Shown piece after piece: positions 1 through 6,895 of a DNA stretch of 12,274 bases. This stretch comes from Candidatus Aenigmatarchaeota archaeon (GTDB taxonomy: Archaea; Aenigmatarchaeota; Aenigmatarchaeia; CG10238-14): NCBI GenBank assembly GCA_026397455.1, contig JAPLUX010000071.1, positions 1 to 12,274 on the forward strand, read 5' to 3'. A model generated the notes under the pieces. The model was not told where the DNA came from, ran no database searches, and saw nothing but the letters and a program-made list of their open reading frames with translations. Within the stretch, counting starts at the first letter, position 1. Each line of letters begins with the position of its first letter. The translations under genes were made by a program, and so were the position numbers.

Positions 1-1
1 A

Positions 2-1039
2 TTTGATTATAAAATCATCAACACACTCGAGAAAAGAGGTCTGATAAGGAAAAAAATCGAGAGTAAAAAACATGTTTCTTTGACTGATTTAGGAAGAAAA
101 ATAGTACCAGATGTAAAGATAAAAGAAGAGATTGGACAGTTAACGCCTGAAATAATAATATCAAAGAGATGGAAAACAGTGCCAATCAGACCTTATGATA
201 TTTCTATCCCTTCAGCTGGCATCTATCCTGGTAAGAAGCATTACATGACTCAGTTGATAGAATATATCAGACAAATATGGCTTGAGATGGGCTTCAAAGA
301 GATGACTGGCCCTATACTAGAAGTTTCTTTCTGGAATTTCGATGCCCTTTATCAACCACAAGATCATCCTGCACGTGATTTAGCCGATACTTTCTACATG
401 AAGACTCCTGAAAAAGGGATGTTGCCACAAGAAGATATAGTGAAGGCTGTTCAAGCCACGCATGAGTATGGATGGACTTGTAATTCTACTGGCTGGCGGT
501 ATAAATGGGATCCTGAGTTTGCTAAGAAATGTATATTGAGGACACATACCACTTCTTTGTCTGCCAGGACTTTGGCTGCTTTGAGGAATGCTGAGTTGCC
601 GGCTAAATTCTTCTCTGTTGGTCGATGCTTCAGGAACGAGACTTTAGACTGGAAACATCTGGCTGAATTCTACCAGACTGATGGGATAGTTGTTGGAGAA
701 GATGTCACATTCAGACATTTGTTGGGTTATTTGACCAGATACTTCACTAAATTAGGGTTTCCAAAGGCAAGGTTCAGGCCTTCTTACTTCCCTTACACAG
801 AGATGTCTGTCGAGATAGAAGTCTTGCATCCTGTCCAGAAGAAATGGTTGGAACTAGGTGGAGCTGGGATGTTCAGGCCAGAAGTAGTCAAGCCTTTACT
901 CGGAAAGGATGTTCCTGTATTGGCATGGGGACCTGGGTTTGAAAGGTTGGTTATGGTCAATTATAACATTCAGGATATACGTGAAATGTACTGGAATGAT
1001 TTGAAACAGTTGAGAGAAGCGAAGGTTTGGACAGGTTGA
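2..1039 (+). CDS. pheS: Phenylalanine--tRNA ligase alpha subunit, 5'-truncated by window edge
   Basis: Catalytic alpha subunit of PheRS, which charges tRNA-Phe in the cytoplasm as a complex with PheT. The frame is open from base 2 with no stop, so the TTG at 80 is not the start. Residues before it (LEKRGLIRKKIESKKHVSLT) look like the end of the N-terminal winged-helix region of archaeal PheS. The visible 345 residues hold the class II core: PGKKHYMTQ and QPQDHPARD near motif 1, motif 2 (CFRNETLDWKHLAEFYQ), then ELGGAGMFRPE and motif 3 (GPGFERL). Archaeal PheS is usually about 500 aa, so roughly 150 N-terminal residues lie outside the window. pheT is not next downstream; a T-rich stretch and a convergent gene follow. 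Confidence 0.96.
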   Translation, partial: FDYKIINTLEKRGLIRKKIESKKHVSLTDLGRKIVPDVKIKEEIGQLTPEIIISKRWKTVPIRPYDISIPSAGIYPGKKHYMTQLIEYIRQIWLEMGFKEMTGPILEVSFWNFDALYQPQDHPARDLADTFYMKTPEKGMLPQEDIVKAVQATHEYGWTCNSTGWRYKWDPEFAKKCILRTHTTSLSARTLAALRNAELPAKFFSVGRCFRNETLDWKHLAEFYQTDGIVVGEDVTFRHLLGYLTRYFTKLGFPKARFRPSYFPYTEMSVEIEVLHPVQKKWLELGGAGMFRPEVVKPLLGKDVPVLAWGPGFERLVMVNYNIQDIREMYWNDLKQLREAKVWTG

Positions 1040-1076
1040 AATCAAGAAGGAGAAATTTTTCACGAACTAGAAGTTT

Positions 1077-1096
1077 GTTATTTTTATTGTTTTTTA
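1077..1096 (+). terminator. T-rich tract after pheS, possible archaeal terminator
   Basis: About 40 nt after the pheS stop the plus strand has runs of five and six T within 20 nt. Archaeal RNA polymerase commonly terminates at oligo-T without a strong hairpin. The tract overlaps the last codons of the convergent gene (Lys-Lys-Gln-stop), so its T content may partly reflect coding. Confidence 0.35.
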
Positions 1097-1500
1097 GGAT
1101 GGGTTAAAGGAACGTTTCTTGCATACTTACCTGAACGATCATAGAATTTATCAGGTTGTACAAGTCCCAAGAATTTATTTAATTCAGCCTGACCGTATTG
1201 ACTACTAACTACAGATAGTACACCATCTAAATGTACTGAATAATGTCCAGATTTTTCGGGTTTAATCCTTTGATAAATTATAACAGCTGTTAGTAAAGGT
1301 CTACCATCTTTATTCATAATCAATTTAGAATATTCATCAATTTGATGAGTATCAGTCTGTTAACGTACAGCAAATCATCCTGTAGAATCCATTCGGAACG
1401 ATTCTTCTAGTTGTTTCTCTAATGCTCCTTCCCAGTTTAAAACTTCCTGTATTTTTTTACCTCTTCCTTTCATATTTTTAGTGAAATCATACCTTCTCAT
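1084..1500 (-). pseudogene. Small gene of unknown function with two in-frame stop codons
   Basis: I do not recognise this family. From ATG at 1500 one frame encodes 41 residues (MRRYDFTKNMKGRGKK...) to TGA at 1377-1375. After four codons (FAVR) there is TAA at 1362-1360. The same frame then stays open to a TAA at 1086-1084, with coding-like composition (for example LLTAVIIYQRIKPEKS and HYSVHLDGVLSVVSS). Read through, it would be about 138 aa, soluble and basic. Each stop is one C-to-T change from a sense codon (CGA Arg to TGA, CAA Gln to TAA), which suits a recent nonsense pseudogene or sequencing error. A well-placed TATA box precedes the ATG. I tried to fit a bulge-helix-bulge intron over the stops and found none. 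Alternatives are a genuine 41-aa protein plus a separate downstream ORF starting near the TTG at 1323 or ATG at 1317. Confidence 0.5.
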
Positions 1501-1528
1501 TTTATCATTTTAAAATGGAGATAGTTAG

Positions 1529-1537
1529 ATATTTAAA
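1529..1537 (-). promoter_or_regulatory. TATA box for the stop-containing small gene
   Basis: The minus strand reads TTTAAATAT, centred about 33 nt upstream of the ATG at 1500. This predicts a transcription start a few bases before the ATG and a nearly leaderless mRNA. The same 9-mer lies at a similar distance before the gene at 4374. Confidence 0.5.
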
Positions 1538-1564
1538 CATTTCTATTCTGTAGCAACTTTGTAG

Positions 1565-1592
1565 TAATGACTTATTCTCGAGATAATGACTT
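1565..1592. repeat. Direct repeat TAATGACTT x2 flanking a small palindrome
   Basis: TAATGACTT occurs at 1565-1573 and 1584-1592, 19 nt start to start. Between them is a CTCGAG-centred near-palindrome (TTATTCTCGAGATAA). The block lies about 30-60 bp upstream of the TATA box of the small minus-strand gene and downstream of the DUF35 gene. It could be a paired operator; the function is inference. Confidence 0.35.
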
Positions 1593-1636
1593 TGGCGAGT
1601 GAAAATTTTCGACTGTGTCTCCAGTAATTTGGCAGA

Positions 1637-2041
1637 TTAAATCGGTCTAAACTTCAACCCGTAGTTGATAATTCCTTCTTTCCCATCCGTGTAAATCCTT
1701 CTGAAACATGCCTCAACTTTTCTTCCGATTTGCAAATCTTCTTCTTTCCAGTCGACTATCTGTGATGTCAGCCTAGGTCCATCATCCAGTTCTATTATCG
1801 CAACAGGATAAGGAGTCTCTTTCTCAAAACCAGTTGGTGCAGAACGGACGATAGAAAAAGTCAATATCTTTCCCGTCTTTCCCAATTTTATTTCTTCCAA
1901 TTTTCCTTCTTTCCTGCAGATAGGACATAAAAATTTAGGTGGATAAAATGTATTACCACAAGTCGTGCATTTATTTCCTATGAGTTGATATCTTGGTTTA
2001 ATCAAACGCCAGAACAATGGAACACTCGATTCATAACCCAT
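1637..2041 (-). CDS. DUF35 Zn-ribbon/OB-fold protein, thiolase-HMGCS scaffold
   Basis: A 134-aa protein of the DUF35 family. An N-terminal rubredoxin-like zinc ribbon has C25-X2-C28 and C39-X2-C42 (KCTTCGNTFYPPKFLCPIC), and a C-terminal OB-fold runs from about residue 50. In archaea this protein bridges acetoacetyl-CoA thiolase and HMG-CoA synthase into one complex that channels acetoacetyl-CoA (known from a methanogen enzyme complex). It is the third gene of the operon, with its ATG only 4 nt after the thiolase stop. This order is the common archaeal arrangement and supports the same role here. All four zinc ligands are present and the length is typical. Confidence 0.93.
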   Translation of the reverse strand: MGYESSVPLFWRLIKPRYQLIGNKCTTCGNTFYPPKFLCPICRKEGKLEEIKLGKTGKILTFSIVRSAPTGFEKETPYPVAIIELDDGPRLTSQIVDWKEEDLQIGRKVEACFRRIYTDGKEGIINYGLKFRPI

Positions 2042-2045
2042 AAAA

Positions 2046-3197
2046 TCACCTTGAAAATATGTGGACTACAGCTGTAGCGCCAGAACCTCCGACATTATGC
2101 GTTAATCCAATTTTAGCATCTTTAACCTGTCTCTTATCAGCTTCTCCTCTCAACTGTAGAACAATCTCTATCGCTTGTTTAACCCCAGTCGCACCGACAG
2201 GATGACCGACAGCTTTCAAACCACCTGATGTATTAACTGGTATCCTTCCTGTCAATTCTGTCGCACCTTCATCCAATAACTTTCCACCCTCACCTTTCTT
2301 GCAAAAACCTAAGTCTTCTGTCGCTACAATCTCAGCTATGGTAAAGCAATCATGAACTTCAGCCAAGTCTATGTCATCAACATTAATTCCAGCCTGTTTA
2401 TATGCCACTTGAGCTGCTTTTACGGTAGCATCTAAGGTTGTTAAAGATCGTCTATCATGCAATGCTAAAGTATCAGAAGCTTGACCAGAACCTATGATGT
2501 ACACGGGATTGTCAGTATATTTCTTTGCCAATTCAGCTTTGCAAAGTATTAACGCAGCAGCACCGTCTGTTATCGGTGAACAATCCAATAGTGTTAAAGG
2601 ATCAGCAACCATCGTTGAGTTCAACACTTCTTCAACAGTTATCTCCTTGTTGAACTGGGCTATAGGGTTTAAAGAACCGTTATGATGGTTTTTCACGGCG
2701 ACTTTAGCAATCTGTTCTCTTGTCGTACCAAACTCAAACATGTGTCTTCTTGCTATCATCGCATACAAACTTGGGAATGTTAAGCCATAGTAAGCCTCCC
2801 ATTCTTGAGAAGCCGCTCCCATTAAAGCTGTCGTTGCACCGTCAGTCATCAAGTCAGTCATCTTCTCAGCTCCACCGGCTAGGACTATGTCATCTTGACC
2901 GGATAGTATGGAAAGAATACCTTGTCTCAAAGCAATTCCACCAGAAGCACAAGCACCTTCAACTCTAACAGCAGGAATTGATAAGCCTAGTTCACCTGAA
3001 ACTAATGCCGCTACATGTTCTTGTCCTATGAACCTTCCGGCAGACATGTTACCTAAGTAAATAGAATCTATCTCACTTCCCCTGACTTTTGCATCTATTA
3101 TAGCATTTGTTCCGGCTTCTATCGCTAATTCTCTCAAGCTTTTGTCCCAATGTTCCCCGAACTTGGTTGTACCAACGCCTATAATAGCGACTTTCAT
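2046..3197 (-). CDS. Acetyl-CoA C-acetyltransferase (archaeal thiolase)
   Basis: A 383-aa SCP2/archaeal-type thiolase that condenses two acetyl-CoA to acetoacetyl-CoA, the first step of the mevalonate pathway. The nucleophilic Cys is C83 in GACASGG. Near the C-terminus are HDCFTIAE and the GHPVGATG histidine motif. The final HNVGGSG replaces the CxG motif of classical thiolases, which is usual in this archaeal subfamily. The ATG overlaps the HMG-CoA synthase stop by 4 nt (ATGA), so translation is probably coupled. DUF35 follows 4 nt downstream. A fatty-acid thiolase is less likely given these partners. Confidence 0.94.
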   Translation of the reverse strand: MKVAIIGVGTTKFGEHWDKSLRELAIEAGTNAIIDAKVRGSEIDSIYLGNMSAGRFIGQEHVAALVSGELGLSIPAVRVEGACASGGIALRQGILSILSGQDDIVLAGGAEKMTDLMTDGATTALMGAASQEWEAYYGLTFPSLYAMIARRHMFEFGTTREQIAKVAVKNHHNGSLNPIAQFNKEITVEEVLNSTMVADPLTLLDCSPITDGAAALILCKAELAKKYTDNPVYIIGSGQASDTLALHDRRSLTTLDATVKAAQVAYKQAGINVDDIDLAEVHDCFTIAEIVATEDLGFCKKGEGGKLLDEGATELTGRIPVNTSGGLKAVGHPVGATGVKQAIEIVLQLRGEADKRQVKDAKIGLTHNVGGSGATAVVHIFSR

Positions 3198-4225
3198 ATA
3201 CCTCTCCTCAACCTTGTATAATGGGCATAAGTAACGTATTCTTTATCGTCGATATAATCTTGAATCTTCTTTGTTTTATTTCGTTTTTCCTCTATCAGGT
3301 CTGTTACTTTTATGCTGAACGAGTCACTACCAGCCCCGGAACCATAGGATGTGACGAGTATTCTTTGGCCTGGTTTTGCTATGTCTAACGTTGCAGCTAG
3401 GCCGAGCATCGATGATCCTGAATAAGTGTTCCCTATCCTTTGTACGACCAATCCAGGTTTAAGTTTTTCTGCATCTATGCCGAGTATTTTAGCCGCATTT
3501 AACGGGAATTTACCGTTCGGCATGTGAAAAACAACATAATCAAAATCAGATTCTTTTAGACTGAGTTTACTCATCAAGCCTTGCGTCGCAGAGACGACGT
3601 GTTTGAAATACGCAGGGATTCCAGTGAAACGACCGCCATGGCTCGGGTATTCTATACCTTCCCTTCTCCAGAAGTCTGGTGTATCAGAAGAAAAAGAGAA
3701 AGTTCCTTCTATCTCTGCTATCACACCGTTCTTGCCTAATATATAAGCTGCTCCACCTGCTGCTGCTGTGTATTCTAAGGCATCTCCAGGCTTGCTTTGG
3801 GATGTATCGGCGCCTATTGCTAACCCGAATTTGATATAACCACCTTGTATCAATCCCATGACCATCTGTATGCCTGCTGTCCCAGCTTTACAAGCGAATT
3901 CTGTGTCTGCTGCTGTGTATTCTGGGCCTACACCTATTGCTTCTCCAACAATTGTTGAAGTTGGTTTAACAGCATAAGGATGAGATTCTGAACCGACATA
4001 TATTGCCCCTATTTCCTTAGGGTTGATACCAGCCATTTTTAAAGCGTTTAAAGCAGCTTCTACGGCTATTGTTGCCGTGTCTTCGTCTATAGAAGGTACA
4101 GATTTTTCTTCTATGTTTAAGCCTGATTTGATTGATTTGGCATCAGCACTCCAGACGGATGCTATTTCCTCTACTTTAATCCTGAACCTAGGAATGTATC
4201 CACCGTATCCTATAATACCAATCAT
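3194..4225 (-). CDS. Hydroxymethylglutaryl-CoA synthase (archaeal type)
   Basis: A 343-aa cytoplasmic enzyme that condenses acetoacetyl-CoA with acetyl-CoA to HMG-CoA, committing carbon to mevalonate and archaeal lipids. The catalytic triad is visible: Glu80 in VGSES, Cys112 in [10 protein letters not shown], His234 in VFHMPNGK. The GNTYSGSS substrate loop is near residue 270. The length is normal for the archaeal/bacterial form. It is first in the operon with thiolase and DUF35. The chosen ATG sits about 27 nt from a TATA-like box, consistent with a leaderless transcript, and no Shine-Dalgarno is seen. Confidence 0.96.
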   Translation of the reverse strand: MIGIIGYGGYIPRFRIKVEEIASVWSADAKSIKSGLNIEEKSVPSIDEDTATIAVEAALNALKMAGINPKEIGAIYVGSESHPYAVKPTSTIVGEAIGVGPEYTAADTEFACKAGTAGIQMVMGLIQGGYIKFGLAIGADTSQSKPGDALEYTAAAGGAAYILGKNGVIAEIEGTFSFSSDTPDFWRREGIEYPSHGGRFTGIPAYFKHVVSATQGLMSKLSLKESDFDYVVFHMPNGKFPLNAAKILGIDAEKLKPGLVVQRIGNTYSGSSMLGLAATLDIAKPGQRILVTSYGSGAGSDSFSIKVTDLIEEKRNKTKKIQDYIDDKEYVTYAHYTRLRRGI

Positions 4226-4247
4226 ATTCTTTCACTTTGTCCTATCA

Positions 4248-4256
4248 TTTTTAAAA
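4248..4256 (-). promoter_or_regulatory. TATA box of the HMG-CoA synthase operon
   Basis: The minus strand reads TTTTAAAAA, centred about 27 nt upstream of the ATG at 4225. Transcription would begin at or next to the start codon. The intergenic stretch 4226-4373 also carries the divergent promoter of the gene at 4374; I see nothing else in it. Confidence 0.55.
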
Positions 4257-4335
4257 GCTTTTGTATGGAGAGAAAAATAAGGGGGTTTTAATTGTTCTGA
4301 TGTTATTACAAGATAGTAACTACAATATATAAATC

Positions 4336-4344
4336 TTTAAATAT
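4336..4344 (+). promoter_or_regulatory. TATA box of the small Cys-containing ORF
   Basis: TTTAAATAT is centred about 34 nt before the ATG at 4374, giving a short or absent leader. A second AT-rich stretch (TATATATT, nearer the ATG) is too close to be the TATA box for this start. Confidence 0.45.
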
Positions 4345-4373
4345 CATATTAAATCAGTATATATTCGATAATT

Positions 4374-4709
4374 ATGCGAGAATATCGACCAAAAGTAAAA
4401 TGTACTGGTGCTGCAGGAGTGTGTATTGAGCAATATTGTCCAGTTTTTGATCTTGGTTATGGTGGAAAAATATCTGAACAAGTTCTCGGGGAAAATCTAA
4501 TGCATGGAGTAAAAAATACAAAAAATACAGTATCTAATATTTATGATATAGATGGAACCGTGGTGACTGTAACATTATCCAAGGATTTCACACCAGGAAA
4601 TTGTCGTTTTTGGATAAGGACCAAAGGTCCATACGAGAATGAATTATTAGAAAAATTTAAGAGAGAAATCGCTAAAGGTGTGCCAAAAATAGAAATTACA
4701 GATAAATAA
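4374..4709 (+). CDS. Hypothetical 111-aa protein with four cysteines
   Basis: I do not recognise this protein. The ATG follows a TATA-like box, the sequence looks coding and there is no transmembrane segment. Cysteines sit at positions 10, 17, 22 and 77. The three near the N-terminus (KCTGAAGVCIEQYCP) plus C77 could bind a metal or form disulfides, but they match no named motif I know. The C-terminal 30 residues are probably a charged amphipathic helix (ELLEKFKREIAKG). It is more AT-rich in codon use than the surrounding metabolic genes, like the orphan at 6896. Its stop is only 2 nt from the convergent porB stop, so the two transcripts probably overlap at their 3' ends. Confidence 0.7.
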   Translation: MREYRPKVKCTGAAGVCIEQYCPVFDLGYGGKISEQVLGENLMHGVKNTKNTVSNIYDIDGTVVTVTLSKDFTPGNCRFWIRTKGPYENELLEKFKREIAKGVPKIEITDK

Positions 4710-4711
4710 AA

Positions 4712-5602
4712 TTACAAAATCGTCCTTAAATTAACTCCACACTTCTCAAGGTTATCCATTTCTTTCCAACTTGCGTTGATACGTTCTTGTATGATTTTTA
4801 TCGTTTCCGGCTTCAAATGTTTGAACCTTCCCTGTAATTTAATGTATTCATCAACAGGCTTCAACTCAGGAGTCATCGTCCTCTTGAAAGCGCCATCATC
4901 AATCTCATACAACATCCACATCCCAGTCTGAACAGCCAGTTTAGCGACCTGTATCGTCATAGAAGAATCAAACGCCCAACCGATAGGACAAGGCGCGTGA
5001 ATGTGTAAGTACCTAGCTCCCTTCACCTGCATGGCTTTCTTTATTTTCTTCTGTAAATCTTGTGGATAACCAATGCTGGCAGTAGCAACATACTTAGATC
5101 CATGAGCAACAGCTATCATCGGTATATTCTTCTTCCATTGTTTCTTTCCTTGAGACTCTAAACCAGCTGGTGTAGTCGTTGCACTCGCACCGAAAGGTGT
5201 TGCACCAGACCTTTGTATACCAGTATTAGCATAAGCCTCGTTATCATAAGTGATAATCATGATATCATCATCCCTTTCTAAAGCACCTGAAACTGCACCA
5301 AAGCCTATGTCAACCATCCCTCCATCTCCACCATAGGCAATAACTTGTGTATGATTATTCCCTTGAGCTTCTAAAGCAGCTTTTACGCCAGTAGCCACAG
5401 AAGCAGAATTCTCGAACAATACATGAATCCAAGGAACCTTCCATGCTGTGGTCGGATACTGTGTCGATGTAACTTCCATACATCCTGTAGCCTCACAAAC
5501 TATCACATCCTTACCAGTCGCTTTCAACAACATTCTTGCAGCTAACACTGCACCACAACCTGCACATGTCCTAGTCCCAGGCGCCATCAAGTCTTCATCC
5601 AT
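4712..5602 (-). CDS. porB: Pyruvate:ferredoxin oxidoreductase beta subunit
   Basis: A 296-aa subunit that binds thiamine diphosphate and the proximal [4Fe-4S] cluster of POR, which oxidises pyruvate with CoA to acetyl-CoA and CO2 and reduces ferredoxin. Cluster ligands are C13 and C16 (RTCAGCG), C41 (ATGCMEV) and C205 (APCPIGW). The ThDP/Mg motif is GDGG at 92-95 with DNEAYANTG about 25 residues later. It begins inside porA (16-nt overlap), so it is probably translated by coupling. That makes its expression sensitive to whether porA is read to its end. Length and motifs are complete. A related 2-oxoacid substrate cannot be fully excluded. Confidence 0.95.
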   Translation of the reverse strand: MDEDLMAPGTRTCAGCGAVLAARMLLKATGKDVIVCEATGCMEVTSTQYPTTAWKVPWIHVLFENSASVATGVKAALEAQGNNHTQVIAYGGDGGMVDIGFGAVSGALERDDDIMIITYDNEAYANTGIQRSGATPFGASATTTPAGLESQGKKQWKKNIPMIAVAHGSKYVATASIGYPQDLQKKIKKAMQVKGARYLHIHAPCPIGWAFDSSMTIQVAKLAVQTGMWMLYEIDDGAFKRTMTPELKPVDEYIKLQGRFKHLKPETIKIIQERINASWKEMDNLEKCGVNLRTIL

Positions 5603-6761
5603 ACTACTTCACCATCTTTCATTTGTTTAGATTTATCTACGACATCGTTAATCTGAATAACTCTTATATCAACACCGCCTAAACCAGCAATCACACTTAT
5701 GAACTTGGACTTTTCAGTGAAAGGATACAAAGCATTACGAATCTCAGCAAACACAGGGCCAACACCTAACCCATAAGCAAATGCCTTCTCAAGGACGATG
5801 ATTGTTTTCTTTCCTTTTAAGGATTTTATCAATTCTTCTGTCGGAAATGGCCTGAAGCATTTTATTCTTACTAAACCTACGTCCTTTCTCTTGTCGACGA
5901 CTTCTTTTATCGTACCACAAACAGAGCCTAAAGCAACAATAACAGTGTCTTTATCGTTCTTGTATTCTTCTATGAAACCATCACCGTATTTTCTCTTGAA
6001 CTTATTAGCAAACTCTTCGTTGATTTCAGAAATAACATCCTTAGAATCCTGTATTGCTTCTTCCATATCTTTTTTCAAATCAAAATATGGTTCTGGGTAA
6101 GTGAACGGACCAAATGTCATCGGCCTTTCTGTATCGAGAACAGCATGATCTGGTTGATATTTAGGTAAGAATTCATCCACATCCTTTTGTTTGGGTATGT
6201 CAACTGGTTCAATAACGTGTGTTAGGATAAAACCATCCATACAAACCATCACTGGTAATAAGATTTTCTCAGCGATCTTGTAAGCCTGAATCAAAGTATC
6301 GACTGTCTCTTGAACGTTCTCGGTGTAGAGTTGTATCCATCCAGAATCCCTCTCTGCCATCGTGTCAGAATGGTCATTCCAGATGTTGATTGGAGCTGAT
6401 AATGCTCTATTAGCAACAATCATGACTACTGGTAACCTCATCCCTGAAGTAGCGAACAACACTTCATGCATCAACGCAAGACCTTGTGAACTGGTTGCTG
6501 TAAACACTCTAGAACCAGCAGCAACTGCACCGACCATACTAGACATCGCAGAAAATTCTGACTCTACTTCCAAGAATTTTGCTTTCAATTTTCCATCTGC
6601 TGCAAACTTAGCCAGATCCTCCACAATATGAGTTTCCGCGCATTATCCTAAAGATGAATAACGCTTTGCGGTGTTATTGGGTAGGCTGAAATAACATCTG
6701 GCTTACATAATACAACAGTATGAGCTACTGCTCGACTTCCTTCTAAAACTTCCATTACCAT
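5587..6761 (-). CDS. porA: Pyruvate:ferredoxin oxidoreductase alpha subunit, interrupted by a 32-nt BHB intron
   Basis: Alpha subunit of POR, carrying the pyruvate-contacting domain. It reads only as two exons. Exon 1 (6761-6666) encodes 32 residues from [14 protein letters not shown] to YPITPQ. Exon 2 (6633-5587) encodes 348 residues from [10 protein letters not shown] to the stop. Joined, they give 380 aa, normal for PorA. Without removal of 6665-6634 the frame ends at TAG after 37 residues, and the continuous downstream ORF (from GTG at 6624) lacks the essential YPITPQ region. Also visible are VESEFSAM (about 55-62), ANRALSAP (Arg near 108) and NIWNDHSD. The ATG at 6761 lies about 28 nt from a TATA box; ATG 6755 is an alternative. 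If the insert were not spliced, this would be a frameshifted pseudogene. Confidence 0.92.
6634..6665 (-). other. 32-nt bulge-helix-bulge intron in porA
   Basis: The minus-strand RNA folds as CCGC (6671-6668), bulge AAA (6667-6665), a 9-bp stem (6664-6656 with 6648-6640, two wobble pairs), a 7-nt loop, GCGG (6639-6636) pairing with CCGC, then bulge AAA (6635-6633). Cutting after the second A of each bulge removes 32 nt and joins CCGCAA to ACTCAT, restoring Pro-Gln-Thr-His. The product is the same wherever the two AAA bulges are cut equivalently. This is the architecture recognised by archaeal tRNA-splicing endonuclease EndA. The outer exon helix is relaxed: CAATA (6679-6675) pairs with TATTG (6628-6624), leaving extra unpaired bases. 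The intron carries an in-frame TAG at 6650-6648. Confidence 0.88.
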
Positions 6762-6784
6762 AGGGATTTATTAGGAAAGATGAA

Positions 6785-6793
6785 GATATAAAT
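6785..6793 (-). promoter_or_regulatory. TATA box of porAB
   Basis: The minus strand reads ATTTATATC, centred about 28 nt upstream of the ATG at 6761. This supports that start and a leaderless transcript in which the intron lies about 97 nt from the 5' end. Confidence 0.5.
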
Positions 6794-6818
6794 TTATTTT
6801 CAAAACATGTTTGAGAAG

Positions 6819-6834
6819 TGATATATGTATATCA
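6819..6834. promoter_or_regulatory. Perfect inverted repeat in the divergent promoter region, possible operator
   Basis: TGATATA-TG-TATATCA has perfect 7-bp arms with a 2-nt spacer. It lies between the porA TATA box and the promoter of the divergent gene at 6896. Symmetry and position suit a dimeric regulator, but AT-rich palindromes also arise by chance. Confidence 0.35.
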
Positions 6835-6867
6835 TGGTTTAAGTTTTTAAGTTAAGACAAAAGGGCA

Positions 6868-6876
6868 TTTAAATTT
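6868..6876 (+). promoter_or_regulatory. Candidate TATA box of the orphan gene at 6896
   Basis: TTTAAATTT is centred about 24 nt before the ATG at 6896, slightly close for a strictly leaderless start. An alternative AT-rich box near 6844-6850 would give a leader of about 20 nt. Confidence 0.35.
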
Positions 6877-6895
6877 AATCTTTTATTTGAATAAC

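Noticed and set aside
80-1039. pheS starting at TTG 80
   Set aside because: The frame is open from base 2 and the upstream residues fit the PheS N-terminal domain, so the gene is truncated by the window.
1345-1410. Second BHB intron spanning the TGA and TAA in the small gene
   Set aside because: Short stems exist (CTGT/ACAG, TACAG/CTGTA, TCATC/GATGA), but none gives a 4-bp helix between two 3-nt bulges with an excision that keeps the frame.
2494-2968. Plus-strand ORFs opposite the thiolase gene (63 and 82 aa)
   Set aside because: They are shadows of a conserved enzyme gene, with low-complexity Ser-rich or untypical sequence and no promoter.
5587-6624. A 345-aa PorA starting at GTG 6624
   Set aside because: It would lack the conserved EGSRAVAH...YPITPQTHI N-terminus, which is present upstream in another frame and joins perfectly after removal of 32 nt.
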